64,000 nucleotides of DNA from Osmia lignaria lignaria (Eukaryota; Arthropoda; Insecta; Hymenoptera; Megachilidae): the NCBI RefSeq assembly GCF_051020975.1, contig NW_027478162.1, positions 21,948,001 to 22,012,000 on the forward strand. The letters run 5' to 3'. Numbering within the stretch: the first letter of the stretch is position 1; every line of letters starts with the position of its first letter. The notes beneath the pieces are model-generated. The model was not told the DNA's origin. It made no database searches and saw only the letters and a list, made by a program, of their open reading frames with translations. Below are positions 10,771 to 23,006 of the stretch, in pieces. A program made the position numbers and the translations under genes.

Positions 10771-12702
10771 TTGCAGATTTATCTCAAGGGAAGGGGCCTG
10801 ACGGACATATTTCGAGATATTTCTTCTTCTTGTTGTTCTTCTTCTGCACAGCTAAGCTGGAAGTGGCATTTGCGGCTCGCACTAGTGCAGAGTTATCTCA
10901 ACGAAAGGGGCCACGGTGTTTCTGTATCCCTATTATGTTGGTGCGGCTTCGGAACTTTTAAATATCTCGATATATCTCGAAAACTACGCTTCTGATCAAA
11001 AAATATCATAGAACATAAATTGTAGGAAACATAATTCTCTACAAAAAACGTCTCTCAACATTTTGCCATAGCTCGCTTCGTTTCCGAGATATTTGCAGAT
11101 TTATCTCAAGGGAAGGGGCCTGACGGACATATTTCGAGATATTTCTTCTTCTTGTTGTTCTTCTTCTGCACAGCTAAGCTGGAAGTGGCATTTGCGGCTC
11201 GCACTAGTGCAGAGTTATCTCAACGAAAGGGGCCACGGTGTTTCTGTATCTCTATTATGTTGGTGCGGCTTCGGAACTTTTAAATATCTCGATATATCTC
11301 GAAAACTACGCTTCTGATCAAAAAATATCATAGAACATAAAAAGTAGGAAACTTAATTCTCTACAAAAAAGGTCTCTTAACATTTTGCCATAGCTCGCTT
11401 CGTTTCCGAGATATTTGCAGATTTATCTCAAGGGAAGGGGCCTGACGGACATATTTCGAGATATTTCTTCTTCTTGTTGTTCTTCTTCTGCACAGCTAAG
11501 CTGGAAGTGGCATTTGCGGCTCGCACTAGTGCAGAGTTATCTCAACGAAAGGGGCCACGGTGTTTCTGTATCTCTATTATGTTGGTGCGGCTTCGGAACT
11601 TTTAAATATCTCGATATATCTCGAAAACTACGCTTCTGATCAAAAAATATCATAGAACATAAATTGTAGGAAACATAATTCTCTACAAAAAAGGTCTCTT
11701 AACATTTTGCCATAGCTCGCTTCGTTTCCGAGATATTTGCAGATTTATCTCAAGGGAAGGGGCCTGACGGACATATTTCGAGATATTTCTTCTTCTTGTT
11801 GTTCTTCTTCTGCACAGCTAAGCTGGAAGTGGCATTTGCGGCTCGCAATAGTGCAGAGTTATCTCAAAGAAAGGGGCCACGGTGTTTCTGTATCTCTATT
11901 ATGTTGGTGCGGCTTCGGAACTTTTAAATATCTCGATATATCTCGAAAACTACGCTTCTGATCAAAAAATATTATAGAACATAAATTGTAGGAAACATAA
12001 TTCTCTACAAAAAAGGTCTCTTAACATTTTGCCATAGCTCGCTTCGTTTCCGAGATATTTGCAGATATATCTCAAGGGAAGGGGCCTGACGGACATATTT
12101 CGAGATATGTCTTCTTCTTGTTGTTCTTCTTCTGCACAGCTAAGCTGGAAGTGGCATTTACAGCTCGCAATAGTGCAGAGTTATCTCAAAGAAAGGGGCC
12201 ACGGTGTTTCTGTATCTCTATTATGTTGGTGCGGCTTCGGAACTTTTAAATATCTTGATATATCTCGAGAACTACGCATCAGATCAAAAAATATCATAGA
12301 ACATAAAAAGTAGGAAACTTAATTCTCTACAAAAAAGGTCTCTTAACATCTTGCCATAGCTCTCTTCGTTTCCGAGATATTTGCAGATTTATCTCAAGGG
12401 AAGGGGCCTGACGGACATATTTCGAGATATTTCTTCTTCTTGTTGTTCTTCTTCTGCACAGCTAAGCTGGAGGTGGCATTTGCGGCTCGCACTAGTGCAG
12501 AGTTATCTCAACGAAAGGGGCCACGGTGTTTCTGTATCTCTATTATGTTGGTGCGGCTTCGGAACTTTTAAATATCTCGATATATCTCGAAAACTACGCT
12601 TCTGATCAAAAAATATCATAGAACATAAAAAGTAGGAAACTTAATTCTCTACAAAAAAGGTCTCTTAACATTTTGCCATAGCTCGCTTCGTTTCCGAGAT
12701 AT
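10771..12702 (+). repeat. HOR-B copy 1, 6 monomers (1,932 bp)
   Basis: Three CTCAACGAAAGG-type monomers (10771, 11093 and 11415) are followed by an ATATTATAG type (11737), a GATATGTC type (12059) and a chimeric monomer (12381). Diagnostic changes (TATCCCTATT at about 10925, ATATTATAG, and ACATCTTGCC before the sixth monomer) recur 1,932 bp later. Confidence 0.85.
12381..12702 (+). repeat. Chimeric monomer at HOR-B junction
   Basis: The approach (ACATCTTGCC and GCTCTCTTCG) matches the GATG-type monomer at 14313. From TTGTTGTTC onward, including CTCAACGAAAGG, it follows the neighbouring CTCAACG subfamily. The switch lies between about 12363 and 12443. It is the expected product of the unequal crossover that duplicated the 6-monomer block. 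Confidence 0.75.
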
Positions 12703-14634
12703 TTGCAGATTTATCTCAAGGGAAGGGGCCTGACGGACATATTTCGAGATATTTCTTCTTCTTGTTGTTCTTCTTCTGCACAGCTAAGCTGGAAGTGGCA
12801 TTTGCGGCTCGCACTAGTGCAGAGTTATCTCAACGAAAGGGGCCACGGTGTTTCTGTATCCCTATTATGTTGGTGCGGCTTCGGAACTTTTAAATATCTC
12901 GATATATCTCGAAAACTACGCTTCTGATCAAAAAATATCATAGAACATAAATTGTAGGAAACATAATTCTCTACAAAAAACGTCTCTCAACATTTTGCCA
13001 TAGCTCGCTTCGTTTCCGAGATATTTGCAGATTTATCTCAAGGGAAGGGGCCTGACGGACATATTTCGAGATATTTCTTCTTCTTGTTGTTCTTCTTCTG
13101 CACAGCTAAGCTGGAAGTGGCATTTGCGGCTCGCACTAGTGCAGAGTTATCTCAACGAAAGGGGCCACGGTGTTTCTGTATCTCTATTATGTTGGTGCGG
13201 CTTCGGAACTTTTAAATATCTCGATATATCTCGAAAACTACGCTTCTGATCAAAAAATATCATAGAACATAAAAAGTAGGAAACTTAATTCTCTACAAAA
13301 AAGGTCTCTTAACATTTTGCCATAGCTCGCTTCGTTTCCGAGATATTTGCAGATTTATCTCAAGGGAAGGGGCCTGACGGACATATTTCGAGATATTTCT
13401 TCTTCTTGTTGTTCTTCTTCTGCACAGCTAAGCTGGAAGTGGCATTTGCGGCTCGCACTAGTGCAGAGTTATCTCAACGAAAGGGGCCACGGTGTTTCTG
13501 TATCTCTATTATGTTGGTGCGGCTTCGGAACTTTTAAATATCTCGATATATCTCGAAAACTACGCTTCTGATCAAAAAATATCATAGAACATAAATTGTA
13601 GGAAACATAATTCTCTACAAAAAAGGTCTCTTAACATTTTGCCATAGCTCGCTTCGTTTCCGAGATATTTGCAGATTTATCTCAAGGGAAGGGGCCTGAC
13701 GGACATATTTCGAGATATTTCTTCTTCTTGTTGTTCTTCTTCTGCACAGCTAAGCTGGAAGTGGCATTTGCGGCTCGCAATAGTGCAGAGTTATCTCAAA
13801 GAAAGGGGCCACGGTGTTTCTGTATCTCTATTATGTTGGTGCGGCTTCGGAACTTTTAAATATCTCGATATATCTCGAAAACTACGCTTCTGATCAAAAA
13901 ATATTATAGAACATAAATTGTAGGAAACATAATTCTCTACAAAAAAGGTCTCTTAACATTTTGCCATAGCTCGCTTCGTTTCCGAGATATTTGCAGATAT
14001 ATCTCAAGGGAAGGGGCCTGACGGACATATTTCGAGATATGTCTTCTTCTTGTTGTTCTTCTTCTGCACAGCTAAGCTGGAAGTGGCATTTACAGCTCGC
14101 AATAGTGCAGAGTTATCTCAAAGAAAGGGGCCACGGTGTTTCTGTATCTCTATTATGTTGGTGCGGCTTCGGAACTTTTAAATATCTTGATATATCTCGA
14201 GAACTACGCATCAGATCAAAAAATATCATAGAACATAAAAAGTAGGAAACTTAATTCTCTACAAAAAAGGTCTCTTAACATCTTGCCATAGCTCTCTTCG
14301 TTTCCGAGATATTTGCAGATTTATCTCAAGGGAAGGGGCCTGACGGACATATTTCGAGATATTTCTTCTTCTTGATGTTCTTCTTCTGCACAGCTAAGCT
14401 GGAAGTGGCATTTGCAGCTCGCAATAGTGCAGAGTTATCTCAAAGAAAGGGGCCACGGTGTTTCTGTATCTCTATTATGTTGGTGCGGCTTCGGAACTTT
14501 TAAATATCTTGATATATCTCGAGAACTACGCATCTGATCAAAAAATATCATAGAACATAAAACGTAGGAAACTTAATTCTCTACAAAAAAGGTCTCTCAA
14601 CATTTTGCCATAGCTCGCTTCGTTTCCGAGATAT
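12703..14634 (+). repeat. HOR-B copy 2, 6 monomers (1,932 bp)
   Basis: This block matches 10771-12702 in monomer order and in the shared rare variants, until the sixth monomer (14313), which stays GATG type where copy 1 is chimeric. Confidence 0.85.
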
Positions 14635-17532
14635 TTGCAGATTTATCTCAAGGGAAGGGGCCTGACGGACATATTTCGAGATATTTCTTCTTCTTGTTGT
14701 TCTTCTTCTGCACAGCGAAGCTGGAAGTGGCATTTGCGGCTCGCAATAGTGCCGAGTTATCTCAAAGAAAGGGGCCACGGTGTTTCTGTATCTCTATTAT
14801 GTTGGTGCGGCTTCGGAACTTTTAAATATCATGATATATCTCGAGAACTACGCATCAGATCAAAAAATATCATAGAACATAAAAAGTAGGAAACTTAATT
14901 CTCTACAAAAAAGGTCTCTTAACATTTTGCCATAGCTCTCTTCGTTTCCGAGATATTTGCAGATTTATCTCAAGGGAAGGGGCCTGACGGACATATTTCG
15001 AGATATTTCTTCTTCTTGATGTTCTTCTTCTGCACAGCTAAGCTGGAAGTGGCATTTGCAGCTCGCAATAGTGCAGAGTTATCTCAAAGAAAGGGGCCAC
15101 GGTGTTTCTGTATCTCTATTATGTTGGTGCGGCTTCGGAACTTTTAAATATCTTGATATATCTCGAGAACTAGGCATCTGATCAAAAAATATCATAGAAC
15201 ATAAAACGTAGGAAACTTAATTCTCTACAAAAAAGGTCTCCCAACATTTTGCCATAGCTCGCTTCGTTTCCGAGATATTTGCAGATTTATCTCAAGGGAA
15301 GGGGCCTGACGGACATATTTCGAGATATTTCTTCTTCTTGTTGTTCTTCTTCTGCACAGCTAAGCTGGAAGTGGCATTTGCGGCTCGCACTAGTGCAGAG
15401 TTATCTCAAAGAAAGGGGCCACGGTGTTTCTGTATCTCTATTATGTTGGTGCGGCTTTGGAACTTTTAAATATCTCGATATATCTCGAAAACTACGCTTC
15501 TCACCAAAAAATATCATAGAACATAAATTGTACGAAACATAATTCTCTACAAAAAAGGTCTCTTAACATTTTGCCATAGCTCGCTTCGTTTCCGAGATAT
15601 TTGCAGATATATCTCAAGGGAAGGGGCCTGACGGACATATTTCGAGATATTTCTTCTTCTTGTTGTTCTTCTTCTGCACAGCTAAGCTGGAAGTGGCATT
15701 TACAGCTCGCAATAGTGCAGAGTTATCTCAAAGAAAGGGGCCACGGTGTTTCTGTATCTCTATTATGTTGGTGCGGCTTCGTAACTTTTAAATATCTTGA
15801 TATATCTCGAGAACTACGCTTCTGATCAAAAAATATCATAGAACATAAATTGTAGGAAACATAATTCTCTACAAAAAACGTCTCTCAACATTTTGCCATA
15901 GCTCGCTTCGTTTCCGAGATATTTGCAGATTTATCTCAAGGGAAGGGGCCTGACGGACATATTTCGAGATATTTCTTCTTCTTGTTGTTCTTCTTCTGCA
16001 CAGCTAAGCTGGAAGTGGCATTTGCGGCTCGCACTAGTGCAGAGTTATCTCAACGAAAGGGGCCACGGTGTTTCTGTATCTCTATTATGTTGGTGCGGCT
16101 TCGGAACTTTTAAATATCTCGATATATCTCGAAAACTACGCTTCTGATCAAGAAATATCATAGAACATAAATTGTAGGAAACATAATTCTCTACAAAAAA
16201 GGTCTCTTAACATTTTGCCATAGCTCGCTTCGTTTCCGAGATATTTGCAGATTTATCTCAAGGGAAGGGGCCTGACGGACATATTTCGAGATATTTCTTC
16301 TTCTTGTTGTTCTTCTTCTGCACAGCTAAGCTGGAAGTGGCATTTGCGGCTCGCAATAGTGCAGAGTTATCTCAAAGAAAGGGGCCACGGTGTTTCTGTA
16401 TCTCTATTATGTTGGTGCGGCTTCGGAACTTTTAAATATCTCGATATATCTCGAAAACTACGCTTCTGATCAAAAAATATTATAGAACATAAATTGTAGG
16501 AAACATAATTCTCTACAAAAAAGGTCTCTTAACATTTTGCCATAGCTCGCTTCGTTTCCGAGATATTTGCAGATTTATCTCAAGGGAAGGGGCCCTACGG
16601 ACATATTTCGAGATATTTCTTCTTCTTGTTGTTCTTCTTCTGCACAGCTAAGCTGGAAGTGGCATTTGCGGCTCGCAATAGTGCAGAGTTATCTCAAAGA
16701 AAGGGGCCACGGTGTTTCTGTATCTCTATTATGTTGGTGCGGCTTCGGAACTTTTAAATATCTCGATATATCTCGAAAACTACGCTTCTGATCAAAAAAT
16801 ATTATAGAACATAAATTGTAGGAAACATAATTCTCTACAAAAAAGGTCTCTTAACATTTTGCCATAGCTCGCTTCGTTTCCGAGATATTTGCAGATATAT
16901 CTCAAGGGAAGGGGCCTGACGGACATATTTCGAGATATGTCTTCTTCTTGTTGTTCTTCTTCTGCACAGCTAAGCTGGAAGTGGCATTTACAGCTCGCAA
17001 TAGTGCAGAGTTATCTCAAAGAAATGGGCCACGGTGTTTCTGTATCTCTATTATGTTGGTGCGGCTTCGGAACTTTTAAATATCTTGATATACCTCGAGA
17101 ACTACGCATCAGATCAAAAAATATCATAGAACATAAAAAGTAGGAAACTTAGTTCTCTACAAAAAAGGTCTCTTAACATTTTGCCATAGCTCGCTTCGTT
17201 TCCGAGATATTTGCAGATTTATCTCAAGGGAAGTGGCCTGACGGACATATTTCGAGATATTTCTTCTTCTTGTTGTTCTTCTTCTGCACAGCTAAGCTGG
17301 AAGTGGCATTTGCAGCTCGCAATAGTGCAGAGTTATCTCAAAGAAAGGGGCCACGGTGTTTCTGTATCTCTATTATGTTGGTGCGGCTTCGGAACTTTTA
17401 AATATCTTGATATATCTCGAGAACTACGCATCTGATCAAAAAATATCATAGAACATAAAACGTAGGAAACTTAATTCTCTACAAAAAAGGTCTCTCAACA
17501 TTTTGCCATAGCTCGCTTCGTTTCCGAGATAT
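14635..17532 (+). repeat. HOR-C copy 1, 9 monomers (2,898 bp)
   Basis: The first monomer has CACAGCGAAGCTGG in place of CAGCTAAG. The second (14957) has the rare ACTAGGCATCTG word near 15169, which recurs 5,474 bp (17 monomers) later. The unit also includes a TCTCACC monomer (15279), two ATATTATAG monomers, the second with a GGGGCCCTACGG change (16567), a TACCTCGAG monomer (16889) and an AAGTGGCC monomer (17211). Confidence 0.82.
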
Positions 17533-20108
17533 TTGCAGATTTATCTCAAGGGAAGGGGCCTGACGGACATATTTCGAGATATTTCTTCTTCTTGTTGTTC
17601 TTCTTCTGCACAGCTAAGCTGGAAGTGGCATTTGCGGCTCGCACTAGTGCAGAGTTATCTCAAAGAAAGGGGCCACGGTGTTTCTGTATCTCTATTATGT
17701 TGGTGCGGCTTTGGAACTTTTAAATATCTCGATATATCTCGAAAACTACGCTTCTCACCAAAAAATATCATAGAACATAAATTGTACGAAACATAATTCT
17801 CTACAAAAAAGGTCTCTTAACATTTTGCCATAGCTCGCTTCGTTTCCGAGATATTTGCAGATATATCTCAAGGGAAGGGGCCTGACGGACATATTTCGAG
17901 ATATTTCTTCTTCTTGTTGTTCTTCTTCTGCACAGCTAAGCTGGAAGTGGCATTTACAGCTCGCAATAGTGCAGAGTTATCTCAAAGAAAGGGGCCACGG
18001 TGTTTCTGTATCTCTATTATGTTGGTGCGGCTTCGGAACTTTTAAATATCTTGATATATCTCGAGAACTACGCTTCTGATCAAAAAATATCATAGAACAT
18101 AAATTGTAGGAAACATAATTCTCTACAAAAAACGTCTCTCAACATTTTGCCATAGCTCGCTTCGTTTCCGAGATATTTGCAGATTTATCTCAAGGGAAGG
18201 GGCCTGACGGACATATTTCGAGATATTTCTTCTTCTTGTTGTTCTTCTTCTGCACAGCTAAGCTGGAAGTGGCATTTGCGGCTCGCACTAGTGCAGAGTT
18301 ATCTCAACGAAAGGGGCCACGGTGTTTCTGTATCTCTATTATGTTGGTGCGGCTTCGGAACTTTTAAATATCTCGATATATCTCGAAAACTACGCTTCTG
18401 ATCAAAAAATATCATAGAACATAAAAAGTAGGAAACTTAATTCTCTACAAAAAAGGTCTCTTAACATTTTGCCATAGCTCGCTTCGTTTCCGAGATATTT
18501 GCAGATTTATCTCAAGGGAAGGGGCCTGACGGACATATTTCGAGATATTTCTTCTTCTTGTTGTTCTTCTTCTGCACAGCTAAGCTGGAAGTGGCATTTG
18601 CGGCTCGCACTAGTGCAGAGTTATCTCAACGAAAGGGGCCACGGTGTTTCTGTATCTCTATTATGTTGGTGCGGCTTCGGAACTTTTAAATATCTCGATA
18701 TATCTCGAAAACTACGCTTCTGATCAAGAAATATCATAGAACATAAATTGTAGGAAACATAATTCTCTACAAAAAAGGTCTCTTAACATTTTGCCATAGC
18801 TCGCTTCGTTTCCGAGATATTTGCAGATTTATCTCAAGGGAAGGGGCCTGACGGACATATTTCGAGATATTTCTTCTTCTTGTTGTTCTTCTTCTGCACA
18901 GCTAAGCTGGAAGTGGCATTTGCGGCTCGCAATAGTGCAGAGTTATCTCAAAGAAAGGGGCCACGGTGTTTCTGTATCTCTATTATGTTGGTGCGGCTTC
19001 GGAACTTTTAAATATCTCGATATATCTCGAAAACTACGCTTCTGATCAAAAAATATTATAGAACATAAATTGTAGGAAACATAATTCTCTACAAAAAAGG
19101 TCTCTTAACATTTTGCCATAGCTCGCTTCGTTTCCGAGATATTTGCAGATTTATCTCAAGGGAAGGGGCCCGACGGACATATTTCGAGATATTTCTTCTT
19201 CTTGTTGTTCTTCTTCTGCACAGCTAAGCTGGAAGTGGCATTTGCGGCTCGCAATAGTGCAGAGTTATCTCAAAGAAAGGGGCCACGGTGTTTCTGTATC
19301 TCTATTATGTTGGTGCGGCTTCGGAACTTTTAAATATCTCGATATATCTCGAAAACTACGCTTCTGATCAAAAAATATTATAGAACATAAATTGTAGGAA
19401 ACATAATTCTCTACAAAAAAGGTCTCTTAACATTTTGCCATAGCTCGCTTCGTTTCCGAGATATTTGCAGATATATCTCAAGGGAAGGGGCCTGACGGAC
19501 ATATTTCGAGATATGTCTTCTTCTTGTTGTTCTTCTTCTGCACAGCTAAGCTGGAAGTGGCATTTACAGCTCGCAATAGTGCAGAGTTATCTCAAAGAAA
19601 GGGGCCACGGTGTTTCTGTATCTCTATTATGTTGGTGCGGCTTCGGAACTTTTAAATATCTTGATATACCTCGAGAACTACGCATCAGATCAAAAAATAT
19701 CATAGAACATAAAAAGTAGGAAACTTAGTTCTCTACAAAAAAGGTCTCTTAACATTTTGCCATAGCTCGCTTCGTTTCCGAGATATTTGCAGATTTATCT
19801 CAAGGGAAGTGGCCTGACGGACATATTTCGAGATATTTCTTCTTCTTGTTGTTCTTCTTCTGCACAGCTAAGCTGGAAGTGGCATTTGCAGCTCGCAATA
19901 GTGCAGAGTTATCTCAAAGAAAGGGGCCACGGTGTTTCTGTATCTCTATTATGTTGGTGCGGCTTCGGAACTTTTAAATATCTTGATATATCTCGAGAAC
20001 TACGCATCTGATCAAAAAATATCATAGAACATAAAACGTAGGAAACTTAATTCTCTACAAAAAAGGTCTCTCAACATTTTGCCATAGCTCGCTTCGTTTC
20101 CGAGATAT
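17533..20108 (+). repeat. HOR-C copy 2, 8 monomers (2,576 bp)
   Basis: Same order as HOR-C copy 1 from its third monomer onward, with one extra CTCAACG monomer (18499). ATCAAGAAATATC near 18723, ATATTATAG, GGGGCCCGACGG near 19169, TACCTCGAG and AAGTGGCC are shared or homologous markers. The first two monomers of copy 1 have no counterpart here. Confidence 0.82.
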
Positions 20109-23006
20109 TTGCAGATTTATCTCAAGGGAAGGGGCCTGACGGACATATTTCGAGGTATTTCTTCTTCTTGTTGTTCTTCTTCTGCACAGCGAAGCTGGAA
20201 GTGGCATTTGCGGCTCGCAATAGTGCAGAGTTATCTCAAAGAAAGGGGCCACGGTGTTTCTGTATCTCTATTATGTTGGTGCGGCTTCGGAACTTTTAAA
20301 TATCTTGATATATCTCGAGAACTACGCATCAGATCAAAAAATATCATAGAACATAAAAAGTAGGAAACTTAATTCTCTACCAAAAAGGTCTCTTACCATT
20401 TTGCCATAGCTCTCTTCGTTTCCGAGATATTTGCAGATTTATCTCAAGGGACGGGGCCTGACGGACATATTTCGAGATATTTCTTCTTCTTGATGTTCTT
20501 CTTCTGCACAGCTAAGCTGGAAGTGGCATTTGCAGCTCGCAATAGTGCAGAGTTATCTCAAAGAAAGGGGCCACGGTGTTTCTGTATCTCTATTATGTTG
20601 GTGCGGCTTCGGAACTTTTAAATATCTTGATATATCTCGAGAACTAGGCATCTGATCAAAAAATATCATAGAACATAAAACGTAGGAAACTTAATTCTCT
20701 ACAAAAAAGGTCTCCAAACATTTTGCCATAGCTCGCTTCGTTTCCGAGATATTTGCAGATTTATCTCAAGGGAAGGGGCCTGACGGACATATTTCGAGAT
20801 ATTTCTTCTTCTTGTTGTTCTTCTTCTGCACAGCTAAGCTGGAAGTGGCATTTGCGGCTCGCACTAGTGCAGAGTTATCTCAAAGAAAGGGGCCACGGTG
20901 TTTCTGTATCTCTATTATGTTGGTGCGGCTTTGGAACTTTTAAATATCTCGATATATCTCGAAAACTACGCTTCTCACCAAAAAATATCATAGAACATAA
21001 ATTGTACGAAACATAATTCTCTACAAAAAAGGTCTCTTAACATTTTGCCATAGCTCGCTTCGTTTCCGAGATATTTGCAGATTTATCTCAAGGGAAGGGG
21101 CCTGACGGACATATTTCGAGATATTTCTTCTTCTTGTTGTTCTTCTTCTGCACAGCTAAGCTGGAAGTGGCATTTGCGGCTCGCACTAGTGCAGAGTTAT
21201 CTCAAAGAAAGGGGCCACGGTGTTTCTGTATCTCTATTATGTTGGTGCGGCTTTGGAACTTTTAAATATCTCGATATATCTCGAAAACTACGCTTCTCAC
21301 CAAAAAATATCATAGAACATAAATTGTACGAAACATAATTCTCTACAAAAAAGGTCTCTTAACATTTTGCCATAGCTCGCTTCGTTTCCGAGATATTTGC
21401 AGATATATCTCAAGGGAAGGGGCCTGACGGACATATTTCGAGATATTTCTTCTTCTTGTTGTTCTTCTTCTGCACAGCTAAGCTGGAAGTGGCATTTACA
21501 GCTCGCAATAGTGCAGAGTTATCTCAAAGAAAGGGGCCACGGTGTTTCTGTATCTCTATTATGTTGGTGCGGCTTCGGAACTTTTAAATATCTTGATATA
21601 TCTCGAGAACTACGCATCTGATCAAAAAATATCATAGAACATAAATTGTAGGAAACATAATTCTCTACAAAAAACGTCTCTCAACATTTTGCCATAGCTC
21701 GCTTCGTTTCCGAGATATTTGCAGATTTATCTCAAGGGAAGGGGCCTGACGGACATATTTCGAGATATTTCTTCTTCTTGTTGTTCTTCTTCTGCACAGC
21801 TAAGCTGGAAGTGGCATTTGCGGCTCGCACTAGTGCAGAGTTATCTCAACGAAAGGGGCCACGGTGTTTCTGTATCTCTATTATGTTGGTGCGGCTTCGG
21901 AACTTTTAAATATCTCGATATATCTCGAAAACTACGCTTCTGATCAAAAAATATCATAGAACATAAATTGTAGGAAACATAATTCTCTACAAAAAAGGTC
22001 TCTTAACATTTTGCCATAGCTCGCTTCGTTTCCGAGATATTTGCAGATTTATCTCAAGGGAAGGGGCCTGACGGACATATTTCGAGATATTTCTTCTTCT
22101 TGTTGTTCTTCTTCTGCACAGCTAAGCTGGAAGTGGCATTTGCGGCTCGCAATAGTGCAGAGTTATCTCAAAGAAAGGGGCCACGGTGTTTCTGTATCTC
22201 TATTATGTTGGTGCGGCTTCGGAACTTTTAAATATCTCGATATATCTCGAAAACTACGCTTCTGATCAAAAAATATTATAGAACATAAATTGTAGGAAAC
22301 ATAATTCTCTACAAAAAAGGTCTCTTAACATTTTGCCATAGCTCGCTTCGTTTCCGAGATATTTGCAGATTTATCTCAAGGGAAGGGGCCTGACGGACAT
22401 ATTTCGAGATATTTCTTCTTCTTGTTGTTCTTCTTCTGCACAGCTAAGCTGGAAGTGGCATTTGCGGCTCGCAATAGTGCAGAGTTATCTCAAAGAAAGG
22501 GGCCACGGTGTTTCTGTATCTCTATTATGTTGGTGCGGCTTCGGAACTTTTAAATATCTCGATATATCTCGAAAACTACGCTTCTGATCAAAAAATATTA
22601 TAGAACATAAATTGTAGGAAACATAATTCTCTACAAAAAAGGTCTCTTAACATTTTGCCATAGCTCGCTTCGTTTCCGAGATATTTGCAGATATATCTCA
22701 AGGGAAGGGGCCTGACGGACATATTTCGAGATATGTCTTCTTCTTGTTGTTCTTCTTCTGCACAGCTAAGCTGGAAGTGGCATTTACAGCTCGCAATAGT
22801 GCAGAGTTATCTCAAAGAAAGGGGCCACGGTGTTTCTGTATCTCTATTATGTTGGTGCGGCTTCGGAACTTTTAAATATCTTGATATATCTCGAGAACTA
22901 CGCATCTGATCAAAAAATATCATAGAACATAAATTGTAGGAAACATAATTCTCTACAAAAAACGTCTCTCAACATTTTGCCATAGCTCGCTTCGTTTCCG
23001 AGATAT
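20109..23006 (+). repeat. HOR-C copy 3, 9 monomers (2,898 bp)
   Basis: The unit starts again with the CACAGCGAAGC monomer (20109) and the ACTAGGCATCTG monomer (20431). The TCTCACC monomer is then present twice in a row (20753 and 21075). The order ends with two ATATTATAG monomers (22041 and 22363) and a GATATGTC monomer (22685). Confidence 0.82.
20753..21396 (+). repeat. Identical adjacent monomers (recent single-monomer duplication)
   Basis: The monomers at 20753-21074 and 21075-21396 look identical base for base, including the private TCTCACC and TTGTACGAAAC markers. These markers normally occur once per higher-order unit. Confidence 0.8.
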
